From Ornithinicoccus sp045032955 (GTDB lineage: Bacteria > Actinomycetota > Actinomycetes > Actinomycetales > Dermatophilaceae), in NCBI RefSeq assembly GCF_045032955.1, contig NZ_JBJFZU010000003.1:310001-374000 (forward strand): DNA of 64,000 bases, given 5' to 3'. The position numbers were made by a program, and so were the translations under genes. Shown piece after piece: positions 44,189 through 51,915 of this stretch. Numbering within the stretch: position 1 is the stretch's first letter; the number at the start of each line of letters is the position of its first letter. The notes beneath the pieces were generated by a model, which did no database searches, was not told where the DNA came from, and saw nothing but the letters and a program-made list of their open reading frames with translations.

Positions 44189-44740
44189 TCAGTTTCCCGC
44201 CGACACCGGTAGGAGCCCGTGCTGGACCAGTCTGTTCTCCCGCACCATGACGTGGACCAGGGCGCGTCCGGTGCGGCCGTTGCCGTCGGTGAACGGGTGG
44301 ATGGTCTCGAACTGGGCGTGGGTCACCGCGATCTGCGTCATGCGCGGGAGGTCGCTCCGCCGGGCGAAGGCGGTCAGATCATCAAGGAGCGGCATCAGGT
44401 GCGTGTGGTGCGGGGCCACGTGGTGCGCACCGACGGGGGTGGAGGCGAAGCCTCCGATCCACACCGGCTCCTCTCGCAGCACTCCGCCAGGATGCCGGGT
44501 GTAGCCCTGCATCACCTCGGCGAGTGCGATGGTGCGAGCCGATGCGGTGATGTGCTCGATGTCGGACGAGGCGATCGACTCGCCGCGGCGCGAACAGCAG
44601 GACGTCCGCGCCCATGGTCGCGTCGAAACGCGCCACCTCCGCAGCGGAGTCCTCGACTTCGGCAGACAAGGCAGGGGTCAGGTGCGAGACGGAAGGAACG
44701 ACAGCGTCGTCATACCTGCCCTTGAGCGCAGCCGCTCGCT
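44189..44740 (-). pseudogene. Fic-family protein, frameshifted and truncated
   Basis: The Fic core HPFTDGNGRTGRALVHVM (catalytic His and the GNGRxGR loop) is in an open stretch ending at a premature stop (VQHGLLPVSAGN). Its N-terminal part (LSAEVEDSAAEVARFDATMG, upstream extended by RRERAAALKGRYDDAVVPSV) is in a different frame. The junction lies near 44580 within FAPRR / ESIASSDIEHI. The C-terminal winged-helix half is absent. So this is a broken AMP-transferase gene, possibly formerly part of a toxin-antitoxin unit with the operator-like repeat upstream. Confidence 0.72.
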
Positions 44741-44821
44741 CGCGTCTGGTCAGGCCGACAGCACCCGCCCCTGGGTGCCACGGTTGCCGCTCCGTCCGGA
44801 CGGCGAGACATCCATGGATCG

Positions 44822-44851
44822 TCTTACCACGTATGGGTACAAGTGGTAAGA
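44822..44851. repeat. 9-bp perfect inverted repeat, operator-like
   Basis: TCTTACCAC (44822-44830) pairs with GTGGTAAGA (44843-44851) around a 12-nt spacer GTATGGGTACAA. It sits between the stop of the SNase/excalibur gene and the start region of the broken fic gene, both on the minus strand. Symmetric enough to be a repressor site for the fic transcript; a terminator is the alternative. Confidence 0.45.
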
Positions 44852-44867
44852 AGTGCCCGTCCGGTGA

Positions 44868-45884
44868 TCACCTCTCGCAGACGACCCCGTCGCTGTCGGC
44901 GTCGCGGTACCAGTCGTACTCCGGGTTCACGCCCGCGACGTAGGGCCCGTAGCCGTTGGCGATGGCCTCCTTGCAGGTGCCGAACTGCGGGTCGGTGCCG
45001 GCGTCGACCGGGGGCTCAGGCGTGACGGGCTGAGGTGCGACGGGCTGGGGGGCCACGGGCTCGGGCTGGGCCTCGCAGGAGTATGCCTGCGGGCTCGCGG
45101 CGTCGGCGGCCACATACTCCGCCTCGCGGTCGTGCCAGCCGTAGCCGTCGCGCGAGTCGTACCGGGCGATCGCCAGACCTTCCTGGATGAGCGTCAGACC
45201 CACGTCACGTCCGTCGACGTCGAGGTAGCGGATCAGTCGCCCGTAGCGGTCGATGCTGTCCGCGCCGGCCTTCACGAGCACCGCCTCGCGGTCCCGGGCG
45301 AGCTCCATCATCCGGGCGCCTGCCTCGTCATACCCGCACTCGCCCCGCTCCGGGGTGTCGATACCGGCGATCCGGATGCGAGCCCCGTTCGACACGTCCA
45401 CGGTGTCTCCGTCCACGATGGAGACGACCGTCAGGGTCTCGGCCGCGGCCTTCTCCGCTGCTTCCTTCTCGGCAGCGGCCGCGGCCTTCTCTGCTGCTTC
45501 CTTCTCCTCGGCGGCTTTAGCCGCCGCCTCTTCCTCGGCAGCCTTCTTTGCGGCAGCCTCTCGCTCCGCAGCCTCGGCTGCAGCCGCTTCCTCCGCTGCC
45601 TTCTCCGCGGCGACGCGCGCATCCTCGTCGGCCTGGGCCTTCTCCGCCCGAGCCTGCTCCGCCTCGGCAGCAGCGATGTCGTCGGCCGACGTCTCCGACG
45701 AGTCATCGGGCACCGGCTCAGCAGCCGGCTCGCGTGCAGCTGTCGTCGCAGCCGGAGCTGCCTGCGCGACGGGCTCGGAGTCGTCGATCCCGATGAAGGC
45801 GATTGCGGCGATCGTGAGGACGATGAACCCGCCGACGATCACCCCCACGACAGCCAGCAGCCCGATGACGGCTTTGCGGAGCAT
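44868..45884 (-). CDS. Thermonuclease (SNase-like) with excalibur calcium-binding domain
   Basis: 338 residues. An N-terminal membrane helix (AVIGLLAVVGVIVGGFIVLT) anchors it. Residues ~40-150 are an Ala/Glu/Lys coiled coil (AAEKAAEEAAAAEAAEREAA repeats). The SNase fold follows: SIVDGDTVDV, IRIAGIDTPERGECGYDEAG (catalytic Asp, Arg and Glu positions), RYGRLIRYLDVDG. A Pro/Val linker leads to the excalibur motif DADSDGVVCE at the end. Likely an extracytoplasmic, calcium-dependent nuclease tethered to the membrane. Confidence 0.9.
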   Translation of the reverse strand: MLRKAVIGLLAVVGVIVGGFIVLTIAAIAFIGIDDSEPVAQAAPAATTAAREPAAEPVPDDSSETSADDIAAAEAEQARAEKAQADEDARVAAEKAAEEAAAAEAAEREAAAKKAAEEEAAAKAAEEKEAAEKAAAAAEKEAAEKAAAETLTVVSIVDGDTVDVSNGARIRIAGIDTPERGECGYDEAGARMMELARDREAVLVKAGADSIDRYGRLIRYLDVDGRDVGLTLIQEGLAIARYDSRDGYGWHDREAEYVAADAASPQAYSCEAQPEPVAPQPVAPQPVTPEPPVDAGTDPQFGTCKEAIANGYGPYVAGVNPEYDWYRDADSDGVVCER

Positions 45885-46044
45885 GTAGTTCCCCTGACTT
45901 CACGCCCATTTTTCCGGCAGGGCGACGCACGGTTCCGACTCTTGTCGTGAACGCTTCAACAAACAGCGTGCTGAGCGGACCGTACATCATTTCTTTCGTC
46001 CTCGGTGAATGCCGGTGAAGGGCCGCCCGGATTCACCCCTCGCA

Positions 46045-46284
46045 TTACGGGCGGAGGTCGGGTCGTCGCCGCTGCGCGGAACGTCGCTGGAAGACCATCC
46101 GCCGGATGACCCGCAGTGCGATCGCGACCATGACTGCGGCGGCGGCGATCGTCACCGGTCTCCCGCCCAGGTCCCGTGTCGAGGCGAGCACCAGCACTGC
46201 GATCGTGCCACCGCCGACCAGCAGCACGCCGAGCCACCAGAGCCATCCCGACCCCGGGGAGCGCCCCTTCACCTGATCGGCCAT
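46045..46284 (-). CDS. Small two-span membrane protein (DUF3017-like, uncertain)
   Basis: 79 residues from the ATG at 46284; a longer frame runs through the palindromic element and is not credible. Two hydrophobic helices (WLWWLGVLLVGGGTIAVLVL and VTIAAAAVMVAIALRVI) with a basic C-terminus (RRMVFQRRSAQRRR). Layout resembles DUF3017 proteins of actinobacteria. Function unknown. Confidence 0.5.
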   Translation of the reverse strand: MADQVKGRSPGSGWLWWLGVLLVGGGTIAVLVLASTRDLGGRPVTIAAAAVMVAIALRVIRRMVFQRRSAQRRRPDLRP

Positions 46285-46359
46285 GGACCCACGGTATCCA
46301 CGACTGACCGGAGCAGCATTGTCCGCCAGCCTGGGGATCGCCCTCTCACGCGTGACGTT

Positions 46360-46423
46360 TGTGCAGGAACGGTGTGACACATCCGTGGCCCTGGCGACGG
46401 ATGTGTCACACCGTTCCTGCACA
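46360..46423. repeat. 64-bp dispersed palindromic element, copy 1
   Basis: Arms 46360-46386 and 46397-46423 are 27 bp and perfectly complementary, with a 10-nt loop GGCCCTGGCG. A related copy lies at 54617-54680 with the same 27-10-27 geometry. The right arm contributes the last codons and the stop (tca at 46406) of the M23 peptidase gene. REP-like or bidirectional terminator function is possible; no T-run is present. Confidence 0.8.
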
Positions 46424-47272
46424 GGCATGGTCCGCAGTGAAGACCTGCCCCTTTCCGGGGAGCCCCTCGGTCACCACGGCACCCGCCCCGGCGGAATCTG
46501 CACCCTCTGCCTTGTCCACCCCAGCAGGCTCGATCTGGACGTCCCGCCACCGGAACGGCAGCCCCGCGGCCGCATTCACCCTGGCCCGGTCCATCAGCTG
46601 CACGTGCAGGTGCGGCTCCGAGGTGTTGCCGGTGTTGCCCAGCGCGGCCACCTGCTGCCCGGCCTCGACCCGCTCACCGGGCGTGACCGCGATCGAGCCG
46701 CGGCGCAGGTGGGCGTAGGCGCTGAAGGTCCCGTCGCCGTGGTCGAGCACCAGGTGGTTGCCGAGGATGAACCGCGGCCCCGCCAGCTCCCGCAGCAACC
46801 CCTCGACGGTGAGCATCCAGATGACCGCCGGCCAGCTGCTGCGCGAGCGCTGGTCCCGCAGGCCGTCGCTCGCGCGGACCACGGTGCCGGCGGCGACGGC
46901 ATACACCGGCTCACCGAAGCAGGAGAAGCCGGAAGGGTTCCGCAGCCCGCCCGTCCAGCCGAGCGAGGTGTGGGCGTCGGTCGGCGCCGGGTGGAGGATG
47001 TCGATGGCATAGGTCTGGCCGTAGGCGTGGATCCCGTGGCTGGGTACCTTGTCGGCGGGGCTGTTCACCGCGATCCAGCGTCCCCGCACGGGCGCCTCCA
47101 CCCACCGCGGCTCCGGGTTCTCCGGGCGCGGCGGGCGGACCAGGCTCAGGGCGTAGAACACGGGCGGTACCGCGAAGGACCACCCCGGCAGGTCCAGCGC
47201 GATCACCGCAACGAGCGAGACGATGAACAGCCGGGCCCACCAGGTCATCAGGCCCGCGAGCCGGCGTCTCAT
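46406..47272 (-). CDS. M23 family metallopeptidase, membrane-anchored
   Basis: 288 residues. N-terminal hydrophobic region of one to two spans (LFIVSLVAVIALDLPGWSFAV). Peptidase domain: GQTYAIDILHPAP, HGDGTFSAYAHLRRGSI, GQQVAALGNTGNTSEPHLHVQL. The terminal H-x-H (HLH) and the upstream His/Asp are metal ligands of lysostaphin-like peptidoglycan endopeptidases. The C-terminal tail and stop are provided by the palindromic repeat. The ATG overlaps the ArsR-like regulator stop by 4 nt, so the two are co-expressed. Confidence 0.87.
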   Translation of the reverse strand: MRRRLAGLMTWWARLFIVSLVAVIALDLPGWSFAVPPVFYALSLVRPPRPENPEPRWVEAPVRGRWIAVNSPADKVPSHGIHAYGQTYAIDILHPAPTDAHTSLGWTGGLRNPSGFSCFGEPVYAVAAGTVVRASDGLRDQRSRSSWPAVIWMLTVEGLLRELAGPRFILGNHLVLDHGDGTFSAYAHLRRGSIAVTPGERVEAGQQVAALGNTGNTSEPHLHVQLMDRARVNAAAGLPFRWRDVQIEPAGVDKAEGADSAGAGAVVTEGLPGKGQVFTADHACAGTV

Positions 47273-47802
47273 CGCCGACCCCCCAGGAGGGTGGTGAGCA
47301 GGGGGACGACGCTCTCGACGGGTACCTCGTAGTGGCTGCCCCGGTTGCGCAGCCAGCCGGCTGCGGTCAGCTGGCGCAGGTGGTGGTAGACCTGTCCGCT
47401 GGAGCCGATGCCCTCCACCTCGGTGAGCTCCCGCGGGGTGCTGGTGCCGTGCAGCACCTGGTGCAGGAGGCGGAGCCTGACCGGGTGGCCCAGGGCCGCC
47501 AGCCGATCCGCGATGTCGCCCCAGTCGTCGTCGAGCAGGTCCTGGGTGCCGGCGCCCAGCTGCCAGCGGGCACTCTGGCCCGCTGGCGTGTCGACCGAGC
47601 CGACGATCATTACCGCGCCGGGGGCAGGCACCCGGGCCTCGAGGCCCAGCAGGGCCCAGAACACGTCGGGATCGAGCGTGGGTCCGGTCGACGGCACGGG
47701 GGGATCAGCGGCGGCTGCCGTGTCGGGGGCGTCGTGGCCGGTGAGGCGCTGCTCGAGCGCAGCGACCCTGTCCTCCAGGGCGGCCATGCGGTCATCGTTC
47801 AT
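47269..47802 (-). CDS. ArsR-like winged-helix regulator with coiled-coil N-terminus
   Basis: 177 residues. Coiled coil at 4-22 (MAALEDRVAALEQRLTG), disordered linker, then a strand-rich segment. The helix-turn-helix is near the C-terminus: LAALGHPVRLRLLHQVLHG, TPRELTEVEGIGSSGQVYHHL, RQLTAAGWL. Start ATG at 47802; much longer open frames upstream overlap the metX-like gene and are spurious. Overlaps the M23 gene by 4 nt, suggesting control of cell-wall hydrolase expression. Confidence 0.82.
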   Translation of the reverse strand: MNDDRMAALEDRVAALEQRLTGHDAPDTAAAADPPVPSTGPTLDPDVFWALLGLEARVPAPGAVMIVGSVDTPAGQSARWQLGAGTQDLLDDDWGDIADRLAALGHPVRLRLLHQVLHGTSTPRELTEVEGIGSSGQVYHHLRQLTAAGWLRNRGSHYEVPVESVVPLLTTLLGGRR

Positions 47803-47922
47803 GATCACGATATTACGGAATAGTGAGACCGTAGACAACTCTCGCCCTGCGAGCCCTCCCACGCAGGGCCCGGCGCCACTAGGCTCACGACCACCGTGAC
47901 CGCACTCGACGAGGAGTCCGCC

Positions 47923-48993
47923 ATGCCGATCGACAACCCCTTCTACACACCCGAGGTGCAGGGCGCCTACGAGCTCCACGGCCTCGGCCGGTTCGAGCTC
48001 GAGGAGGGCGGCGTCATACCGGACCTCCAGCTGGCGGTCGCCACCTACGGCGAGCTCAACGAGGCCAAGGACAACGCGATCCTCATCCCGACCTGGTTCT
48101 CCGGCACCCACCAGACCTGGGAGCTGACGTACATCGGCGAGGGCCGGGCGCTGGACCCCTCGCACTTCTTCATCGTCGTCGTCAACCAGATCGGCAACGG
48201 GCTCTCGACCTCTCCGCACACCGCCGACGGCGACATCGCCATGGCGGCCTTCCCGCACGTGCGCATCGGTGACGACGTCCGCGCCCAGGAGCAGCTGCTG
48301 CGGGAGGTCTTCGGCATCGACCGGCTCGCCCTCGTCGTCGGCGGCTCGATGGGCGCCCAGCAGACCTGGGAGTGGGCGGTCCGGTTCCCGGAGAAGGTGC
48401 AGCGGGCGGCGATGATCGCCGGCACCGCGCAGAACACCCCGCACGATGTCCTCTTCACCCAGACGCTCATGGACGCCATCACCTCCGATCCCGGCTGGAA
48501 CGGCGGCGACTACGCCTCGCCGGCCGACGTCGGCGAGGGGCTGCGCCGGCACGCCGACATCTGGGCGGTCATGGGGCTGTCCACCGAGTTCTGGCGCTCC
48601 GAGTTCTGGCGGGGGATCGAGCTGCCGGATGTCACCTGGGACACCTTCGAGGAGTTCCGCGACCGGTTCCTGCGGCCCACGTTCGCCGCGATGGACCCGA
48701 ACGCGCTGCTGAGCATGGGATGGAAGTGGCAGCGTGGCGACGTCGCCCGGCACACCGGCGGTGACCTCGCGGCCGCCCTCGGGCGGATCACCGCGAAGAC
48801 CTTCGTGCTGCCGATCGACGAGGACATGTTCTTCCCGCCGCGCGACTGCGCCCGCGAGCAGGAGCTCGTGCCCGGCAGCGAGCTGCGCACCCTGCACTCG
48901 GTCGCCGGCCACTTCGGGCTCTTCGGGTTCGAGGAGTCCTACCTCGCCGAGCTGGACGGCCACCTGAGGGAGCTGCTCGCCATGGAGGTCTGA
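47923..48993 (+). CDS. MetX-like alpha/beta hydrolase (homoserine O-acetyltransferase family)
   Basis: 356 residues from ATG 47923, with GAGGAG seven bases upstream; a GTG nine codons earlier lacks such a site. Fold marks: ATYGELNEAKDNAILIPTWF, nucleophile in LVVGGSMGAQQTWEWAVRFP, Asp in VLPIDEDMFFPP and His in HSVAGHFGLFG. Members include homoserine acetyltransferase and acyltransferase/esterase paralogues. Because the acid-base loop differs and no methionine genes are adjacent, a paralogue function is likely. Its stop falls inside the first 17-bp tandem repeat. Confidence 0.8.
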   Translation: MPIDNPFYTPEVQGAYELHGLGRFELEEGGVIPDLQLAVATYGELNEAKDNAILIPTWFSGTHQTWELTYIGEGRALDPSHFFIVVVNQIGNGLSTSPHTADGDIAMAAFPHVRIGDDVRAQEQLLREVFGIDRLALVVGGSMGAQQTWEWAVRFPEKVQRAAMIAGTAQNTPHDVLFTQTLMDAITSDPGWNGGDYASPADVGEGLRRHADIWAVMGLSTEFWRSEFWRGIELPDVTWDTFEEFRDRFLRPTFAAMDPNALLSMGWKWQRGDVARHTGGDLAAALGRITAKTFVLPIDEDMFFPPRDCAREQELVPGSELRTLHSVAGHFGLFGFEESYLAELDGHLRELLAMEV

Positions 48994-49037
48994 CGTACAC
49001 CGTGGTCTGACGTACAGCGAGGTCTGACGTATCTGGG
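48987..49037 (+). repeat. Three 17-bp tandem direct repeats
   Basis: GGTCTGACGTACACCGT (48987-49003), GGTCTGACGTACAGCGA (49004-49020) and GGTCTGACGTATCTGGG (49021-49037). The first contains the stop codon of the MetX-like gene, the last lies just ahead of the sheath gene. They could bind a regulator of the sheath remnant or mark the deletion/insertion junction of that locus. Confidence 0.75.
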
Positions 49038-49061
49038 CGGGCGGTGCCCGCTCTCCGGGGT

Positions 49062-50441
49062 ATGCCCCCTCCCGCACCCAGCGCCGCCGGTGCCCCGATC
49101 GAGCCGCTCCCCACCGCGGTCACCGGCTTCGTCGGTGCGGCGGACACAGGGCCGGTCGACACCCCGGTGACGGTCACCAGCGCCGCCGCCTACCACGCGA
49201 CCTTCGGGCCCAGCCTCGACGCGGACCGCCCGCTCGGGCATTCCGTCGACCTGTTCTTCGCCAACGGGGGTCGGCAGGCCGTCGTCGTCCGTGCCGCCGG
49301 ACCTGACCCTGCGCAGCTGGTGCCGGCCGACGGTCCTGGTGGAGTGCACGCCCTGGACGGCTCCGGCGTCACCGTGCTGGTGCTGCCCGGCGTCACCGCC
49401 GCCCACGCCGAGCAGGTGGGGGTCGCGCTCGCGCGGTGCGCGGCATACCGGGCGGTGCTGGTGCTCGACCTGCGGCCCGGGCCCTGGACCCAGGACGTCC
49501 GTGCCACGGTCGAGCGGGTGGGTGAGCACCGGGAGCGGGCGGCGGCATACCACCCGTGGATAGTCGTCGACGGAGTGAGCGTGCCACCGGGCGGGGCGGT
49601 CGCCGGGGTGATCGCCCGCACCGACGCCGAGCGCGGGGTCTGGAAGGCGCCCGCCGGGGTCGGGCTGCACGGGGTCGACGCGCTCACCGAGGCGATCGAC
49701 GCCCGCGGTGCCGAGGAGCTGACCGGGGCCGGGGTCAACGTGCTGCGCGAGTTCCCCGGCCGGGGGAGTCTGGTGTGGGGCGCGCGCCTGGTTGCCGGGG
49801 CACAGAACGGTGACCCCGCCGCGCGGTACCTGTCGGTGCGGCGGCTCACCGACCACGTGCTGACCTCGGTGAGTGTCGGGCTCGGGTTCGTGCGGGACGA
49901 GCCGAGCGCGGAGGTGCTGTGGACGCGGGTCCGGCAGCTGACCGAGGACTTCCTGCACCGGCTGTGGCTGCAGGGGGCGCTCGCCGGCGTGCGGGTGGAG
50001 GAGGCCTACGGTGTCCGGTGCGGGCAGGGGGAGACGATGACCGAGGCCGACGTGCGCGCAGGGCAGGTGGTGCTGTCCCTGTGGGTGGCTCCGGTGCGGG
50101 CCGGCGAGTACGACGCGCACACGCTGCGGTTCCAGGCTCGTCCGTCCTCGCAGCCGAAGACCGGCACGACACCGGTGCTCGCGGTGGACCTGGGCCAGGT
50201 GGTCTCGCGGTACATCGGCGAGACCGAGAAGAACCTCTCGCGAGTGTTCGACCGTGCCGAGGGGAGCGGGCTGGTGCTCGAGTTCGACGAGGCGGATGCG
50301 GTGTTCGGGAAGCGCACCGAGGTGCGTGACACGCACGACCGGTATGCCGGTCAGGAGACCGCTCGGCTCGTCGAGCGGATGGCGAAGGAGCGGGGGATTC
50401 CGGTGCGGTGGCGCCGTTGGCCCTCCGACGGTCAGGGCTGA
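49062..50441 (+). CDS. Contractile tail sheath protein fused to a fragment of CIS AAA+ ATPase
   Basis: 459 residues from ATG 49062 (a GTG at 49044 is an alternative). Residues 1-~364 form a complete tail sheath of phage/extracellular injection-system type: IEPLPTAVTGFVGAADTGP, TSAAAYHATFG, LGHSVDLFFANGG, VVRAAGP, ALAGVRVEEAYGVRCGQG. From ~365 the protein changes to an ATPase: VDLGQVVSRYIGETEKNLSR, VLEFDEADAVFGKRTEVRDT and DRYAGQETARLVERM, the classic AAA+ block of CIS ATPases, but lacking a usable Walker A (only QPKTGTTP) and its C-terminus. A deletion of the intervening tube/baseplate genes fused the two ends. Sheath activity without a tube is doubtful. Confidence 0.75.
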   Translation: MPPPAPSAAGAPIEPLPTAVTGFVGAADTGPVDTPVTVTSAAAYHATFGPSLDADRPLGHSVDLFFANGGRQAVVVRAAGPDPAQLVPADGPGGVHALDGSGVTVLVLPGVTAAHAEQVGVALARCAAYRAVLVLDLRPGPWTQDVRATVERVGEHRERAAAYHPWIVVDGVSVPPGGAVAGVIARTDAERGVWKAPAGVGLHGVDALTEAIDARGAEELTGAGVNVLREFPGRGSLVWGARLVAGAQNGDPAARYLSVRRLTDHVLTSVSVGLGFVRDEPSAEVLWTRVRQLTEDFLHRLWLQGALAGVRVEEAYGVRCGQGETMTEADVRAGQVVLSLWVAPVRAGEYDAHTLRFQARPSSQPKTGTTPVLAVDLGQVVSRYIGETEKNLSRVFDRAEGSGLVLEFDEADAVFGKRTEVRDTHDRYAGQETARLVERMAKERGIPVRWRRWPSDGQG

Positions 50442-50491
50442 GCTGTCCGGCGGCGTAGCGGACGTCGACGGCTTGCCCGGGAGGCCACACC

Positions 50492-51226
50492 TCAGGCAGA
50501 TGCGACCTCGGTGCTCTGCCGGCGGGTCAGCGTCAGGTGCAGGCTCAGGGCCGCGTAGTAGACGACATACCCGCCGGACACGACGATCAGCCACACGCTC
50601 GGCGACGGGTACTGCGCCAGGATCACGGCATACAGGACGAGCCACAGCGTCGTCAGCGTCATCGTCGGCCACCAGGCGATCTCGGTGCGGGACGGGTACA
50701 CGTACTTGATGGGGACGAAGACCATCACCGTGAGCACCAGCAGCACGGTCGTGGTGACCGCCACCCCGGCGCTCAGCACCACCAGGTAGAAAGCGGCGAT
50801 GTTCCAGTAGCTCGGGAAGCCGAGGAAGAAGTGGTCCTCGGTCTTGGCGTCGCTGCGGCAGAACTGGTAGCACGACGCCAGCAGCGGGACCGAGGCGACG
50901 ACTCCGCCGAGCCAGCCTCCGGGCAGGAAGCCCGCGCTCCACAGCAGCACCATCGGCGCGAAGGCATACGTGATGTAGTCGATGATGTTGTCCAGCAGCG
51001 CCCCGTCGAAGCCGGGCACCAGCTCCTTGACGCGGAAGTGCCGGGCGAGGAAGCCGTCGGTGCCGTCGACGACCATCGCGGCGAGGAAGAGCCAGAGGAC
51101 CAGCTCGACCTCACCGGCGTAGGAGAAGTGGACCATGAGCAGCGCGAGCACGGCGCCCAGGGCGGTGTAGACGTGGACAGCCACCGCCGCCAGGCGTGGG
51201 GGCGCGCTGGCGGACAAAGAACTCAT
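50492..51226 (-). CDS. CDP-alcohol phosphatidyltransferase, phosphatidylcholine synthase-like
   Basis: 244 residues with about eight membrane spans; ATG at 51226. The catalytic CDP-alcohol motif reads DGTDGFLAR followed by GFDGALLDNIIDY. The extra features KTEDHFFLGFPSYWNIA and LVPGFDGALLDN are those of Pcs-type enzymes, which join choline to CDP-diacylglycerol. Phosphatidylcholine synthesis is uncommon in this bacterial group; an alternative head group is possible. Sits between the injection-system remnants on the opposite strand. Confidence 0.78.
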   Translation of the reverse strand: MSSLSASAPPRLAAVAVHVYTALGAVLALLMVHFSYAGEVELVLWLFLAAMVVDGTDGFLARHFRVKELVPGFDGALLDNIIDYITYAFAPMVLLWSAGFLPGGWLGGVVASVPLLASCYQFCRSDAKTEDHFFLGFPSYWNIAAFYLVVLSAGVAVTTTVLLVLTVMVFVPIKYVYPSRTEIAWWPTMTLTTLWLVLYAVILAQYPSPSVWLIVVSGGYVVYYAALSLHLTLTRRQSTEVASA

Positions 51227-51285
51227 GACCTCGACCCTAGTGGGCCGGGTACCGTGAACCCGGTTGGACATCCAGGGAGGAACGT

Positions 51286-51915
51286 ATGAAGGAGATCGTC
51301 GGTCTGCCGGGGGAGGAGTCGGCCTACCGCGACCCGAAGGTCCGCAAGGGCATGCTCAAGGACATCCGGCTCGCGCTGCGCCGCAAGCTGCTGCCGGGGG
51401 AGACCGTCCAGGGACTGTTCATCGCCTACCGGATCCGCCGCAGCGTCTCCGCCCTGGTCGTCACCGACCGGCGGCTGCTCACCCTGGGTGACGTCTCGGT
51501 CGGTATGCCCGTGGTCGACGACCTCGACCGGAGCCAGGTCACCGAGGTGACCATCGAACGGCACAAGGTGTTCTCCACCGGTGCCGTCGTTGCCGTCACC
51601 CCGGACGGGCCGGTCGGTCTCGGGACCCTGGACTACGGCAAGGAGACCTTCAACAAGCTCGAGGAGATCCTTGCCCAGGACGGTTCCGCCGGTATGCCGC
51701 TCATCCCCACCCCGTCCGCCCGGCGCCCGGGCGTGGAGACGGTGCAGGACGGGCCTCAGGGCCACCTGCCTCTCACCCCGCCGGCCGGCGGGGTGCCGCC
51801 GCAGCACCCGCTGGTCGCCCAGCTCAGCGCTCTGGCAGACCTGCACGAGCGTGGCGCGCTCGACGACGACGAGTTCGCCGCCGCCAAGCAGAAGCTGATC
51901 GCCGAGTGGCCATGA
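51286..51915 (+). CDS. PH-like/SHOCT domain protein
   Basis: 209 residues. N-terminal PH-like bacterial domain: KLLPGETVQGLFIAYRI, RRSVSALVVTDRRLLTLGD, RSQVTEVTIERHKVFSTGAV. After a Pro-rich linker, a SHOCT motif ends the protein (QLSALADLHERGALDDDEFA, AAKQKLIAEW), a short element used for oligomerisation or membrane/regulatory interactions. Its last bases overlap the following gpD-like gene by 4 nt (ATGA). Confidence 0.78.
   Translation: MKEIVGLPGEESAYRDPKVRKGMLKDIRLALRRKLLPGETVQGLFIAYRIRRSVSALVVTDRRLLTLGDVSVGMPVVDDLDRSQVTEVTIERHKVFSTGAVVAVTPDGPVGLGTLDYGKETFNKLEEILAQDGSAGMPLIPTPSARRPGVETVQDGPQGHLPLTPPAGGVPPQHPLVAQLSALADLHERGALDDDEFAAAKQKLIAEWP

Noticed and set aside
47269..49077. 602-residue minus-strand frame upstream-extending the ArsR-like regulator
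   Set aside because: It runs antisense through the MetX-like gene; only the last 177 residues have a protein pattern and a sensible start.
48939..50942. 667-residue minus-strand frame
   Set aside because: Antisense shadow of the sheath fusion and part of the phosphatidyltransferase gene; no recognisable domain.
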